A DNA stretch of 64,000 nt from M3007 sp965249785 (GTDB lineage: Bacteria > Bacteroidota > Bacteroidia > Chitinophagales > Saprospiraceae). Positions 17,398 through 27,121 of the stretch are shown here, piece after piece (positions within the stretch are counted from its first letter, which is position 1; the number at the start of each line of letters is the position of its first letter). A model generated the notes under the pieces. That model made no database searches. It saw only the letters and a program-made list of their open reading frames with translations, and was not told the DNA's origin. Both the position numbers and the translations under genes were made by a program. The stretch is taken from the NCBI GenBank assembly GCA_965249785.1, contig CBDFMU010000043.1, positions 186,001-250,000 on the forward strand, written 5' to 3'.

Positions 17398-18522
17398 CTA
17401 CACCCCTGGCTCTACAAACGGCACCTTAGTCACCACCGCTTCCAAACGCTTACTACCCGCCACAATCATAATCTTGGTACCCGGCTCCGCAAATTTCACC
17501 TTCACATAACCCATCCCAATCGGTTTATCCATTGTCGGTGATTGCGTACCAGAAGTAACCACGCCAATAACTGCCCCGCGTGGACTTTCGATCACGTAGT
17601 CATGGCGCGGCACCCGTTTTTCATCCAGCACGAAACCGACCAGTTTGCGCTTTACGCCGTCGGCTTTTTGCTTTTTGAATTTCTCGATGGACGGGAAATC
17701 CACGCCTTTGTTCAATTTGGTGATCCAGCTTAAACCAGCTTCGAGCGGGCTGGTGGTATCATAAATATCATTGCCATACAGGCAGTAACCCATTTCGAGG
17801 CGCAGCGTATCGCGGGCACCGAGGCCAGCGGGTTTGATGCCAAATTTCGCACCGGCCTTGAAAACGCGATCCCAGATTTTGACCAAATCCTTGTTTTTAG
17901 CATAAATCTCGAAACCGCCGCTGCCCGTGTAGCCCGTAGCCGACACGATCACGTTGTTGCAAGTAGCAAACCGTCCGCGCTTAAACGAGTAATATTTCAT
18001 GCTTTTCAGGTCAATATCAGTCAGTTTTTGCAGGGCTTCGGCGGCTTTTGGGCCTTGCACGGCGATCAGACCAGTCTTGGCGGAGATGTTCTGCATTTTC
18101 ACCTCGAAGCCGCGCGAAAGGCGTTTCATCCAACGCCAGTCTTTCACTTCGTTGGAAGCATTCACAACGATCATGTAAGTTTGCTCGCCTTCGGTCATCA
18201 TGTCGGCCACATCGTCCAATCGGTACACCAGCAGATCGTCCACGATGCCGCCTTTCTTGTTGGGCAGGCAGGAATATTGGACGTCGCCGGGTTTGAGTTT
18301 GCTCACATCATTGGAAGTAGCACTTTGTAAAAATGCGGTCGCTTCCTTGCCTTTCACGATGAATTCGCCCATGTGGCTCACGTCGAATACACCCACGGCC
18401 GTACGCACGGCGCGGTGTTCGTCGGTGATACCCGTGTAGGAAATGGGCATATTATAACCCGCGAACTCGGCCATTTTTGCACCAAGTTCGATGTGTTTTT
18501 CAGTTAGTGGTGTACTTTTCAT
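17398..18522 (-). CDS. gcvT: Aminomethyltransferase, glycine cleavage T protein
   Basis: 374 residues. It transfers the aminomethyl carbon from the lipoyl H protein to tetrahydrofolate, releasing ammonia. Family blocks present: MAEFAGYNMPISYTG, GVFDVSHMGEF (with the folate-site region), YSCLPNKKGGIVDDLLVYRL containing the conserved aspartate, GLGARDTLRLEMGYCLYGND, and the C-terminal VTSGTQSPTMDKPIGMGYV. It heads a three-gene minus-strand operon; gcvH and gcvP are not in the window. Confidence 0.95.
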   Translation of the reverse strand: MKSTPLTEKHIELGAKMAEFAGYNMPISYTGITDEHRAVRTAVGVFDVSHMGEFIVKGKEATAFLQSATSNDVSKLKPGDVQYSCLPNKKGGIVDDLLVYRLDDVADMMTEGEQTYMIVVNASNEVKDWRWMKRLSRGFEVKMQNISAKTGLIAVQGPKAAEALQKLTDIDLKSMKYYSFKRGRFATCNNVIVSATGYTGSGGFEIYAKNKDLVKIWDRVFKAGAKFGIKPAGLGARDTLRLEMGYCLYGNDIYDTTSPLEAGLSWITKLNKGVDFPSIEKFKKQKADGVKRKLVGFVLDEKRVPRHDYVIESPRGAVIGVVTSGTQSPTMDKPIGMGYVKVKFAEPGTKIMIVAGSKRLEAVVTKVPFVEPGV

Positions 18523-18540
18523 ACTCGTTTTTTATTTTTT

Positions 18541-18614
18541 ACCACATAGCGCACATAGAACACATAGGCAAAAAATTCTGTTTGTTTCTATGTTTCCTAG
18601 GTGATCTATGTGGT
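18541..18614. repeat. Inverted repeat upstream of gcvT
   Basis: ACCACATAG (18541-18549) and CTATGTGGT (18606-18614) bound an imperfect palindrome with further internal CACATAG/CTATG copies. It lies between gcvT and the next minus-strand gene and may be a dispersed repeat or a hairpin terminator of the upstream gene. Confidence 0.5.
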
Positions 18615-18657
18615 GAAATAAAGATTTGTTGATTTTAAGTTGTTTGGCAGACGTTCC

Positions 18658-20703
18658 TCATTTTTTTAATTTAGGATCAATGGCGATGGCCTGCTGATGG
18701 TATAATTCCCCATTAACCGCATCGCCGGAAGCATAGTAAGCGGTACCCAAATCAAAGAGGTAAGACGCATTTTTGGGATCGAGGGCCACGGCTTTTTGAA
18801 ACCAGGCAATGGCATCCGCGTTCTTGCCTTGTACGCCGTTCGCCACACCCTGCAAGCGAGCGGTTTGCGCATCTTGGTTATTTATTTGCCAGGATTCCGC
18901 CAGATATTTTTGAGCGGTGGCCAAGTCGTGTTTTTGTTCCCCATAGTATTGCCCACCGTCGCGGAGAGCCATCGCCAAGTAGGTTTTCCAACGCGGATCG
19001 TCCTGGCCAAAATGCACCGCCTGACGGTAATCAGCGATGGCAGAGTCGTAATTTTTCAAGTAGAAATTGGCACCGCCGCGCGTAATATAGGCGTCTTTGT
19101 AATTCGGATAAATTTCCAAAGCCTTGTTCAAATGGGCTACCGACTGACGGCACAAATCCAGTCGCTTTTCGGGATTGGTCTCTTTGCTGGCTCGGTCGAA
19201 TAAGATGCCGCCACAGGCATTGTGGATTTTTGCGCTGTTGTCCGAAGTGCCTACATCGGTGAAAAACAAATTTTCATTGCTCGACCAAGCGGTGTTGCGC
19301 CAGACCGTTTTTAGGGAAAAAAGCACCACCACTACGCCCAAAACAATGAGCGCGGTTTTTAAACTACTGCGGTTTGCCAAATAAATCAGCAACGCCGCCG
19401 CCGCAATGCAAAAGCCCACCGACGGCATGAAAGCGAAACGTTCGCCCATGTTGGTGCCAATCGGGAACAGGAAATTGGAAACGATGCTCAAAGGCAGCAA
19501 ATACAGCCAAATCCCAAAGCGGGCTATACTGCGCTGGCGCAAACCGATCACCGCCTGATAACCCAAATACCCGTAAGCGAGCGAGGCTAAACAGCACCAT
19601 CGGATTGGCAAAAAAGACACCATGCCAATCACGCGTGGATAATAGTCGTGCGTGAGCGGATGCGGCACAAAAAGCAGCAAAATATACTTGCCCAACGTGT
19701 AAAAAATTGCGGCAAATTTTTCTGCTGCCGCAAAAGGAATCCAGTTTGTACCGTCAAATTTCAGGAAAGGATTATTCATCAAATCCTGCGCCGTCGCGCC
19801 AAATTGCCAGTGCAAAATACTGCCGCGCAAGATGAAAAACAGCGCAAATGCTGCCCAAATCGGCCAACTTGCCGAGACTATGGATGACGATTTATCCTGA
19901 TCTGTATTGGCAGTAGAAGAATGACTGAACCAAAGGGACAATGGAATAATAATGACGAAAGCCGCCGCATTTTCTTTGGATAGGCAAGCCAAAAAGAAGG
20001 CCGCGCCTGCCGCTAATTTCCAGATAGTTTTTTCGGTATCAACTGCTTTGAAAGTGCACCACAGTGCCGTAAGGCAGCCGAGCAAAGTAACGATTTCGTC
20101 GCAGCCTTTAATGTTGTTAACTACCTCGGTATGAATAGGATGCGCGACAAAAAGCACCGTAGCAATCCAGGCCAGCAACGCTGCTGCCGTGCTGCCTTGA
20201 TTGGCAAACAGGCGCAATAACACGCGGTACAACACCACGCAGGTCAAGGCAAAAAGCAGCACTGTGAGCAGGTGAAACACAAAACTATTTTCGCCAACTA
20301 CTTGATACACCAGCGCAAACAAAGCCAGCGTCATGGGACGATAGCGACCACCAGACACCAAGGCCTCTTTGCCTTCTACCTTGAAAAAACCGAAAAAAGT
20401 ATCTTTGGAAAAAATGCCCGGAATGCCCTGCACACCCTGCTTCGTGAACATATTATCGGTGATGACAATGCTGTCGTCCAGCACGAAACCGTGGAACAAA
20501 CTATTGGCATACAACAGGAAGGCGAAGCCAAAAATCAGCAGAGTTTGCAGCCGGAAATTGGTGAAAAAATCAGGCAACAAGATCGGCGCAGTGGAGGTAT
20601 TCGCCGCTGTTTTGCGGCTCACCACAGCGGACTTACCTGGCCCCGGCGGCCGGGTCGGTCGGGCAGGAGCGGCGGGCGGCGTGGGCTTGCGTGATTTGGA
20701 CAT
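18658..20703 (-). CDS. GT-C-like membrane protein with C-terminal TPR repeats
   Basis: 681 residues. A Pro/Ala/Arg-rich cytoplasmic N-terminus (about 45 residues) precedes roughly ten transmembrane segments. The first luminal loop carries acidic motifs (FVLDDSIVITDN) and RYRPMTLALFALVYQ, then HPIHTEVVNNIKGCDEIVT, all characteristic of the TMTC/PMT-type GT-C families that use lipid-linked sugars. The last 190 residues form about four TPR units (YITRGGANFYLKNYDSAIAD, AIAWFQKAVALDPKNASYLF). A role in O-glycosylation is plausible from the fold but unproven. Confidence 0.78.
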   Translation of the reverse strand: MSKSRKPTPPAAPARPTRPPGPGKSAVVSRKTAANTSTAPILLPDFFTNFRLQTLLIFGFAFLLYANSLFHGFVLDDSIVITDNMFTKQGVQGIPGIFSKDTFFGFFKVEGKEALVSGGRYRPMTLALFALVYQVVGENSFVFHLLTVLLFALTCVVLYRVLLRLFANQGSTAAALLAWIATVLFVAHPIHTEVVNNIKGCDEIVTLLGCLTALWCTFKAVDTEKTIWKLAAGAAFFLACLSKENAAAFVIIIPLSLWFSHSSTANTDQDKSSSIVSASWPIWAAFALFFILRGSILHWQFGATAQDLMNNPFLKFDGTNWIPFAAAEKFAAIFYTLGKYILLLFVPHPLTHDYYPRVIGMVSFLPIRWCCLASLAYGYLGYQAVIGLRQRSIARFGIWLYLLPLSIVSNFLFPIGTNMGERFAFMPSVGFCIAAAALLIYLANRSSLKTALIVLGVVVVLFSLKTVWRNTAWSSNENLFFTDVGTSDNSAKIHNACGGILFDRASKETNPEKRLDLCRQSVAHLNKALEIYPNYKDAYITRGGANFYLKNYDSAIADYRQAVHFGQDDPRWKTYLAMALRDGGQYYGEQKHDLATAQKYLAESWQINNQDAQTARLQGVANGVQGKNADAIAWFQKAVALDPKNASYLFDLGTAYYASGDAVNGELYHQQAIAIDPKLKK

Positions 20704-20759
20704 GGCTGGATTGGATTTTCAGCGCGAAAGAACGGAATTTATTGGGAATGTTGAACAAG

Positions 20760-20878
20760 TTGAGGATGTTGAGAAGGGTTGAGAATGTTGAGAAATGTAA
20801 AACAACAGGTTCCTTCCTCCCGCTGCTAGGCAGAACCGTGCCTTCTCAACGACCTCAACATTCTCAACGACCTCAACA
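20760..20878. repeat. Inverted repeat built of GTTGAG units
   Basis: Short tandem units of the type GTTGAGGAT/GTTGAGAAG on the left are mirrored by CTCAACGAC/CTCAACATT units on the right around a 50-base loop. It sits between two minus-strand genes and may act as a terminator or be a dispersed repeat. Confidence 0.5.
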
Positions 20879-20881
20879 AAA

Positions 20882-23185
20882 TTACTTCAACACTTTCTCC
20901 AATAACGTCATACTCTTCTGATTTTCAACGGAATGGAAAGCCTGCATCAAGTCGAGTTTTTCGCGCTTGCTAAGGTGTAGGCTCAAAGATGCCTCGCGTT
21001 GCTTGCGCACCGGACGGTAATAAAATGGAATTACCTGCAACCGATCGCCGCCCATTAAATCGGCGAGTAACGAAAGTGCGCCATCCTGATCGTAGTCCTG
21101 CATCGTAGTGATGCTGGAAACGGCGTCGGCGGGCGTGAAAATATTTTCAACAATACCCTTCGCGTCGCTTTTGGCGATGGAGTGGATTTTTTCCCAACAC
21201 CGGATTTGTACGATGACCACACCGTCGGTATTAGTTTCTATCCAATCCCGAAAACTTTGGATAAAACGAATGGCCAGACTCACGCCATAATTATCGCGGA
21301 AACCTGCGTCCACGGCTTCCACGGCGGGAGAAGTGGGCAACCAAACGTTGGGCAAAATCAACGGGTAGGTACAATTCATCCGTAAAGCAGAGGCAAAAGC
21401 CAGACTATCCCCCTGTTGCGCAGCGAAGAGTTTGCCAAAATCCACGCCGTCTATTTCGGGATGCAGGCTGGAATCCGGCGGATGCATCAGGTACGAAACA
21501 CCCTGGGGACTGATCAGCATTCGGCGCGCATCGTTCAGCACAAAAGGCGATAACAGCATCATCGGGATGATGGCCTCGGCTTCGGGCTGGCGATAATCGG
21601 CCAGTCGACGGTCAAAATAACCGTGACAGTTTTCGTTCAATTGCCGCTCAAAAAGATAACCACGATCTTTGCTGTACCGAAAATTGCCAGATTTAAAAGT
21701 AGCCAGCGGTACAAAAAGGTCGTTGGCAATAATGGCAAAAGTCACCGGATTCAATAAATCCTTGCCTAAATCGGTAATAAATGAGGTGTCTTGCGGCGAC
21801 ACAGCCTCGCCACGATGTTGGCGCAACATCAGTTCGCGCACCAAACCCGCGCCCAGCATGCCGCCCGATGCGCCGGTGATGAGCGCGGTATGTTTCAATA
21901 ATTGGCCGTTGGTAAGTATATCGGCCTGTTGCAGCGTTTGCATCGTCCACAGAGCCGAGCGCATTCCGCCGCCGCTCACGCAAACCAATACGAGTTTGGG
22001 TTTTGGATGTTGGGGTGTTCGGTTTTTGGATAGCCAGCGTTCCAATATTTGCTGGGTGGCGGCATGGTCGCGGGCCATATTTTCCGGCGAACCTATTTTC
22101 TCAAAATTTTCATAAGTGTATTCTGCGCGATTATTTAATTGATAATCAAGACCATACGCGTGGTTGTGGTAATTTAGAACGCCCCAACTCGTCACGGTAT
22201 TGATGACTAAAAGAATGGCAAAAAACACGACAGTACTCCAACTGCGAAACCAAAAAGTGATGGCTCCAAACATGGACATGACCATGCTGGCCAATACAAA
22301 TATGGTCGCCGCCGTTGGTATCCGCGCCCAGGATTTGTCCATAAATAAGCCGAGCAAAAGCAATAGAAAGAGGGCCACGCCTTGCACTACGATGGCATTC
22401 AAGTGGTTTTGGCGAAAGACCTGGCCGAGCAAGTCTTGATTGTAATGCGCCACGCTACGCACCAGGCGAGGCCGCAGCCGCTCGGTCAAATAGGTATCAG
22501 TACGCCAGCGCGTGGTACCGACTTGAATTTCATAGATGGTTGGCAGGCGTTGCCCCGGCACCAGCAAGCGGCCTCCGGGATTGGGGATGAATTTGCCGGG
22601 ACGCAGGAACGCCCCGATGTCTTTATTGGTAAAATATAAATAGACGGCCAGCAGACTAATCAGGCCAGTGGCTCCGGTCAGAAACCCGGCAATATTCCAG
22701 GCGATAGCACCCGTTGTGGTGAGTTCATCATGCCATTGAAACCAAATGGTTGTGGTCAAATAAGTCGCCAAAAAGGCCAGTGGAATAATGCTGTTATTCA
22801 GGCAAAATTTGGTGAACGGTGCATCCAAAGTAGCCAGAAAAGGAAAACGGTTTGCGCTGAGTAAGTAGGTCGTGAGGTTCCAAATCATGAAATATGCTCC
22901 AAAAGCCACGCCAGTCAGCAGAAAACTCCAAAAATTGACTTCGCCCCGATATTCTGGCGTGAGCAGCACATAATGCAGCCCAAAAAAACGACCCACTACC
23001 CCCGTCATCAGAAATGCCAATGTCAGCCACAGCAGCAACAAAATCAAGTGATTGCGTACATGCAAAATCAATAACCTGACTGGAAAAGAGTAATAGAGTG
23101 GGCGTAACAGCGTCATGGCGGAGGGCAAGGAAAACTCATAACGCCGAAAGAAGAAGTACAGTTTGGCAAATATTGCCAGGAACAA
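20882..23185 (-). CDS. Patatin-like phospholipase with N-terminal membrane domain
   Basis: 767 residues. About eight membrane segments fill the first half (for example LILLLLWLTLAFLMTGVVG). The second half is a patatin domain with the oxyanion-hole motif CVSGGGMRSALW, nucleophile elbow TGASGGMLG and catalytic aspartate region DAGFRDNYGV. The Ser-Asp dyad is therefore intact, pointing to acyl hydrolysis of lipids at the inner membrane. No partner gene suggests a substrate. Confidence 0.85.
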   Translation of the reverse strand: MFLAIFAKLYFFFRRYEFSLPSAMTLLRPLYYSFPVRLLILHVRNHLILLLLWLTLAFLMTGVVGRFFGLHYVLLTPEYRGEVNFWSFLLTGVAFGAYFMIWNLTTYLLSANRFPFLATLDAPFTKFCLNNSIIPLAFLATYLTTTIWFQWHDELTTTGAIAWNIAGFLTGATGLISLLAVYLYFTNKDIGAFLRPGKFIPNPGGRLLVPGQRLPTIYEIQVGTTRWRTDTYLTERLRPRLVRSVAHYNQDLLGQVFRQNHLNAIVVQGVALFLLLLLGLFMDKSWARIPTAATIFVLASMVMSMFGAITFWFRSWSTVVFFAILLVINTVTSWGVLNYHNHAYGLDYQLNNRAEYTYENFEKIGSPENMARDHAATQQILERWLSKNRTPQHPKPKLVLVCVSGGGMRSALWTMQTLQQADILTNGQLLKHTALITGASGGMLGAGLVRELMLRQHRGEAVSPQDTSFITDLGKDLLNPVTFAIIANDLFVPLATFKSGNFRYSKDRGYLFERQLNENCHGYFDRRLADYRQPEAEAIIPMMLLSPFVLNDARRMLISPQGVSYLMHPPDSSLHPEIDGVDFGKLFAAQQGDSLAFASALRMNCTYPLILPNVWLPTSPAVEAVDAGFRDNYGVSLAIRFIQSFRDWIETNTDGVVIVQIRCWEKIHSIAKSDAKGIVENIFTPADAVSSITTMQDYDQDGALSLLADLMGGDRLQVIPFYYRPVRKQREASLSLHLSKREKLDLMQAFHSVENQKSMTLLEKVLK

Positions 23186-23811
23186 AATAAGGTTGTTAAA
23201 GATTTGATAATCAAAATCTTACCCTGTTTCTGTGCCACTCTGCCAGGCAATCACCAAAATTTTTTTTCAAAAAAAACGCCTGACCAGTTCACGTTCCTGA
23301 CGCTACCGGCATTCACTACTGAAAACCACCTGAAAACGAAAAATCGCGTTGCAAAATGCCAGCTTTTTATCCCTCCTGACGGGTCCCTGTATAGCTTATT
23401 TAATTCCTGAATGACGAACACCTTGAATTTATAATCCCCTGACCATTTTTGAAAACCCAAATACCATTTGAAGATACCCCAATTGCCGACCCAAAAACCA
23501 ATTTGAAAACCATTGGCTATCCCTTATTTGTTTCTGTCGCCGCAGGACAACTCCCCAAAGAAAACCCTTTATTAACCACAGCCTTTCCGGTCGCCCCGCC
23601 GGAAGGGCTTTTTTGTTGGCGTATTTATTTCAACAGCAATGCGACCTGGGTGCAGGAAGCAGAAAGGGTACCGACAAAAACAGGTAGAACATTGGCAGCG
23701 TGAGCAGTGGTATTGCCAATAATACGCTTTAGTAGGCAATCACTATTGATATAAAGTATGAAATATTTTTATGTGTATTAAATTAATTATAAGATATTTG
23801 AACATTATCGT
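23186..23811. other. Intergenic stretch with a doubtful short frame
   Basis: A plus-strand frame at 23449-23703 (84 codons) reads IGYPLFVSVAAGQLPKEN, faintly like the start of an S24/UmuD-type peptidase, but it contains a terminator hairpin inside it and no other family feature. I do not call it a gene. Confidence 0.3.
23580..23614 (+). terminator. Rho-independent terminator, no obvious parent gene
   Basis: An 11-bp stem AGCCTTTCCGG/CCGGAAGGGCT with one G-U pair and an 8-base loop, followed by six T. It faces plus-strand transcription although no plus-strand gene is evident, which hints at a short RNA or decayed gene. Confidence 0.6.
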
Positions 23812-24855
23812 CTAAAACCGTTCCACGCCGGGTACTTCCAACACCAGATCAGGGCCGAATAATCCGGCAGGTGTCCAAAAGCCAGGTTTTCCTGCTCCGG
23901 CCAGTATTTTTTTGGTGAGGATCAGTGCAGAGTGAGCGGTGAGCGTATAGCCTTCGGGGGTGCGCAACCGCGCCTGCCGACTCTCTCCGGCGGCATTAGA
24001 CACTTCTCCCCACACGTAGGTCTGGGCGGTGGCCCGGCGATTGGCGGAGGGGCCAGGGGCACGATTAGCAATACGTTTTTTAACAAAATCGCGGGCCATT
24101 TTCGTTCGTAACAGCCAGTTAAACGCCTTTTGCCAGCGCAAACGCCGGTAAGTGCGCGGATTCACTGTGGTGAAAGTCTCAATATTCGGGATGCCCGTTG
24201 TATAGTAAGCGGTAGCTACATCGCCCCACGGAATGGCCATCACAAAACGACGTAGCCCTCCAAAATCTACTTCCATCGCCCGGTGACCCAGTGGCACCGC
24301 AACAATGCGACCATCCCGACGCATCGCGCCGCCATCGCCCAGTCCCTCCGCCATTGTACGCGCCGTACCTTGCGACAGGCCGCTACCTACATTGGCGAAG
24401 GCCAGGGCTAAATGCGTAGCGTCAGGCAGCTGGCGGTGCAGAAACGCGGCCAGACAATCGGTTGGCACCACGTCAAAACCGCTGCCCGGCAACAGCGTAA
24501 TACCTTTTTCGCGGGCGCGGATATCCAGGCTGGCCGCCAGCTCAAATACTGCGATCTCGCCCGTAATATCGAGATAGTGGGTCCGGGTTTCCAGACAAGT
24601 TTCCAGCATTGGGCGGGCAGTATGGGCAAAGGGACCAGCGCAATGCAACACTAGTGGCACCTCGGCTAATGCAGCGCGCGTAGCAGCCACATCCGCCAGA
24701 TCAAAAATGCAGTAGTCAAGTCCGTACTCGCGCGCCAAAGGTTCAATTTTTTCTGCCGAACGGCCAGCCAGGATAGGCGTAAGACCATAGTGCTGCAGCA
24801 GTGGAAGCATGAGTTGAGCGGTATAACCGTTGGCACCGTAAAGTAGAAATTCCAT
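23812..24855 (-). CDS. Saccharopine-dehydrogenase-like (trans-acting enoyl reductase type) oxidoreductase
   Basis: 347 residues from the ATG at 24855 (MEFLLYGANGYTAQ); the longer frame upstream crosses the neighbour's terminator and is rejected. The Rossmann motif GANGYTAQ, then AGRSAEK, VLHCAGPF and a conserved YLDITGE mark the saccharopine dehydrogenase NADP-binding family that includes mycobacterial trans-acting enoyl reductases. The substrate is unknown. The late GSGFDVVPTDC motif is typical of the family. Confidence 0.82.
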   Translation of the reverse strand: MEFLLYGANGYTAQLMLPLLQHYGLTPILAGRSAEKIEPLAREYGLDYCIFDLADVAATRAALAEVPLVLHCAGPFAHTARPMLETCLETRTHYLDITGEIAVFELAASLDIRAREKGITLLPGSGFDVVPTDCLAAFLHRQLPDATHLALAFANVGSGLSQGTARTMAEGLGDGGAMRRDGRIVAVPLGHRAMEVDFGGLRRFVMAIPWGDVATAYYTTGIPNIETFTTVNPRTYRRLRWQKAFNWLLRTKMARDFVKKRIANRAPGPSANRRATAQTYVWGEVSNAAGESRQARLRTPEGYTLTAHSALILTKKILAGAGKPGFWTPAGLFGPDLVLEVPGVERF

Positions 24856-24886
24856 GAGCAGAATATTTGTCGGACAAATGTGCAGA

Positions 24887-24924
24887 TAAAAAAGCCCTCC
24901 CGCGTCATGAAAACACGGGAGGGC
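24887..24924 (-). terminator. Terminator of the DUF4197 lipoprotein gene
   Basis: A perfect 9-bp stem GCCCTCCCG/CGGGAGGGC (24894-24902, 24916-24924) with a T tract on the minus strand, 35 bases beyond the gene's stop. Confidence 0.85.
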
Positions 24925-24958
24925 CAATTGCGCTACTGTACATAGAAACTCCGCAAAT

Positions 24959-25672
24959 TTATTTGGAGTCTTGCTTCGCAAATACTTTTTTCAATAACTC
25001 CGAAGTACGAGCCAGTTTGTTGTTGCGGATATTTTTTTCTTCCTCCCCAATCTTTCCGAACAGTCCTTTCAAGGCTTGATTCGTGACGTAGTCGTCGAGG
25101 TCGCTATTGACTTTGGTAACAAAAGGAAGTTTGTTGTAAGCATCGGCAGCTTTTTTCCACAGGTTGTTTGCGCCTATTTTATTGAGCGAAGTCACGATGA
25201 ATGGATTGAATTTTCCATACAATTCGGTCGTCGTTTTTTGTTGCAAATACGTAGTAGCGGAATTATCTGCTCCCATCAGAATGCTGGTAGCATTTTGGAT
25301 GGTCATTTGCCGGATAGCGGTCAAAAAAACTGGCCCAGCTTCCTTGGCGGCATCTTCGGCACCGTGATTCATTTTTTCAAGCAATTCGGTTTCTATATTG
25401 CTAAATCCGGGTATATTTTTCAGTTTGTCCGTCACTTTACGCACCTCCTCGGGCAGCAATATTTTATAAATGCTTTTGTAATAGCCATCGGTTTGCGCCA
25501 GTTCGCCGGCGCCTTTGGTAATACCCTTGGAAAGGGCTTCTTTCAGGCCGCGCCCGATTTCGTCCAGGGAGGGTTCGGCCATCACCTCACCAGCCACCTG
25601 TTTCAACGTGTCGCAAGCAGGCAGGGAGCAGAGCAGAATGGATAGTGCCAATAATCCGGTAATTTTTTTCAT
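24959..25672 (-). CDS. DUF4197 lipoprotein
   Basis: 237 residues from the internal ATG (MKKITGLLALSILLCSLPAC), which gives a proper lipobox; six extra upstream codons are unlikely. It matches the DUF4197 pattern: GLKEALSKGITKGAGELAQTDGYY, then IKILLPEEVRKV, AAKEAGPVFLTAIRQMTIQN and the C-terminal ALKGLFGKIGEEEKNIR. DUF4197 proteins are widespread in Bacteroidota and Proteobacteria with no established activity. Confidence 0.85.
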   Translation of the reverse strand: MKKITGLLALSILLCSLPACDTLKQVAGEVMAEPSLDEIGRGLKEALSKGITKGAGELAQTDGYYKSIYKILLPEEVRKVTDKLKNIPGFSNIETELLEKMNHGAEDAAKEAGPVFLTAIRQMTIQNATSILMGADNSATTYLQQKTTTELYGKFNPFIVTSLNKIGANNLWKKAADAYNKLPFVTKVNSDLDDYVTNQALKGLFGKIGEEEKNIRNNKLARTSELLKKVFAKQDSK

Positions 25673-25693
25673 GACTATAAATTTATGCAAAGG

Positions 25694-26983
25694 TTAAAAA
25701 TTTCGCACCACTTGGCCGCGATGGATAATGCCGAGGACTTTGCCTCGGAAAGTTTGGCCCACAAACGGGGTATTTTTGGACTTGGAAGCAATGTGCTGGG
25801 CAGTAAATGTCCACTCCTGCGCTGGATCAAAAAGAGTAAGTTCGGCCATAGTACCGATTTTTATTTCCGGCACAGGCAGACCCAAGACTCGGCGCGGCGC
25901 AATGGCCAGTTTATCAATCAATTGTGAAACAGATAAAATTTTACCCAAATAAGTACTGCACAAGGCAAAAGCCGTTTCCAAACCGATCATGCCAAATTCG
26001 GCGTAGGGGAATTCTAGATTCTTGGCCTCCTCGTGCCAGGGCGTATGGTTGGTAGCGATGAAATCTATCGTACCATCGGCCAGTCCATCAATCAATGCTG
26101 CCACATCGGCTGCCTGGCGCAAAGGCGGAAGAATTTTCCAGTTAGAATCGAAAGCTCCCTGTGAAGAGACGGCATCGCCCAAAATGATGTCATCTGTAAA
26201 ACATAGATTAGCCACGGCCACCGAGGCCGTAACCGGCAGACCAGCTTGTTTGGCGGCACGCACCATCTCCACGCTCCGGGCGGTAGAGATCAGGTGCAAG
26301 TGCAACCGGCCTTCCGCGTATTCGAGCAGACTGAGATCGCGCTGCACCATCAACTCCTCGGCCAGCGCAGGCAACCCTTTCAGCCCGAGCATTGTACTGG
26401 CCACCCCTTCGTGCATCTGCCCGCTTCCAGCAATAGTCTGGTGATGTGGCACATTGATAATCAACCCATGGAAAGCTGTCGCGTATTGGATAGCGCGCAG
26501 CAACAGCCCGGCATCCTGCACCGAGTGGCAACCATCGGAAAAGGCGATGGCGCCCGCTTCGTGCATATCGAACAGTTCCGCCAGGTCCTTCCCCGCGCAG
26601 CCTGTAGACACTGCACCGATTGGGTGCACCGCGACCGGCCCGGCAGCGGTTTTATTCAGCACATATAATATTTCTGATTTGGAATGGATGGCCGGATTAG
26701 TGTTGGGGAAACTAGCCAAAGCCGTATAGCCGCCCGCCGCTGCCGCACGAGTCACCGAGTGCAGGTCTTCCCGGTGTTCGTAGCCAGGGTCAGCGGCCTG
26801 CACGCCAACATCCATCCAACCGGGCGACACGCAGGCCCCGCCCATATCCCAGGTTTTCAGGTGTTCCTGCGCGGGCAAATCCTTGCCGATGGCTTCGATA
26901 TGCCCGTTACGAATCAGCATATCCTGCGGATCAGTGTGTTCGGTGGCCGTTACGAGCCGTACATTTTTCAGCAGCAGGTTCAT
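25694..26983 (-). CDS. Dihydroorotase-like protein lacking metal ligands
   Basis: 429 residues of the class-I dihydroorotase (amidohydrolase) family. The canonical HxH zinc motif after PGxxD is replaced: the sequence reads SPGWMDVGVQAADPGYEHRE where active enzymes have DxHVHLREPG. The usual IATDHAPH motif is IATNHTPWHEEAK, losing the catalytic aspartate. Other blocks are kept (GGYTALASFPNTNP, VHPIGAVSTGCAGKDLAELF). This fits the inactive PyrC'-type paralogues that support aspartate transcarbamoylase in some bacteria, or another non-catalytic role. It starts 310 bases from the next minus-strand gene. Confidence 0.85.
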   Translation of the reverse strand: MNLLLKNVRLVTATEHTDPQDMLIRNGHIEAIGKDLPAQEHLKTWDMGGACVSPGWMDVGVQAADPGYEHREDLHSVTRAAAAGGYTALASFPNTNPAIHSKSEILYVLNKTAAGPVAVHPIGAVSTGCAGKDLAELFDMHEAGAIAFSDGCHSVQDAGLLLRAIQYATAFHGLIINVPHHQTIAGSGQMHEGVASTMLGLKGLPALAEELMVQRDLSLLEYAEGRLHLHLISTARSVEMVRAAKQAGLPVTASVAVANLCFTDDIILGDAVSSQGAFDSNWKILPPLRQAADVAALIDGLADGTIDFIATNHTPWHEEAKNLEFPYAEFGMIGLETAFALCSTYLGKILSVSQLIDKLAIAPRRVLGLPVPEIKIGTMAELTLFDPAQEWTFTAQHIASKSKNTPFVGQTFRGKVLGIIHRGQVVRNF

Positions 26984-27121
26984 TGTTTAATGTGCTAGTG
27001 TACAAATTTGCCAATCCCGATTAAAGGCCAACACAGGATAATTTTAAACAAACATAAAATGTAAAATACTGACCATCACTAACTAAACCTTTTTAACCTT
27101 GTCTAAACCTGTCTAAACCAA

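Noticed and set aside
23449..23703. Short frame as a UmuD-like gene
   Set aside because: Only a dozen residues look S24-like, the catalytic residues are absent, and a terminator lies within it.
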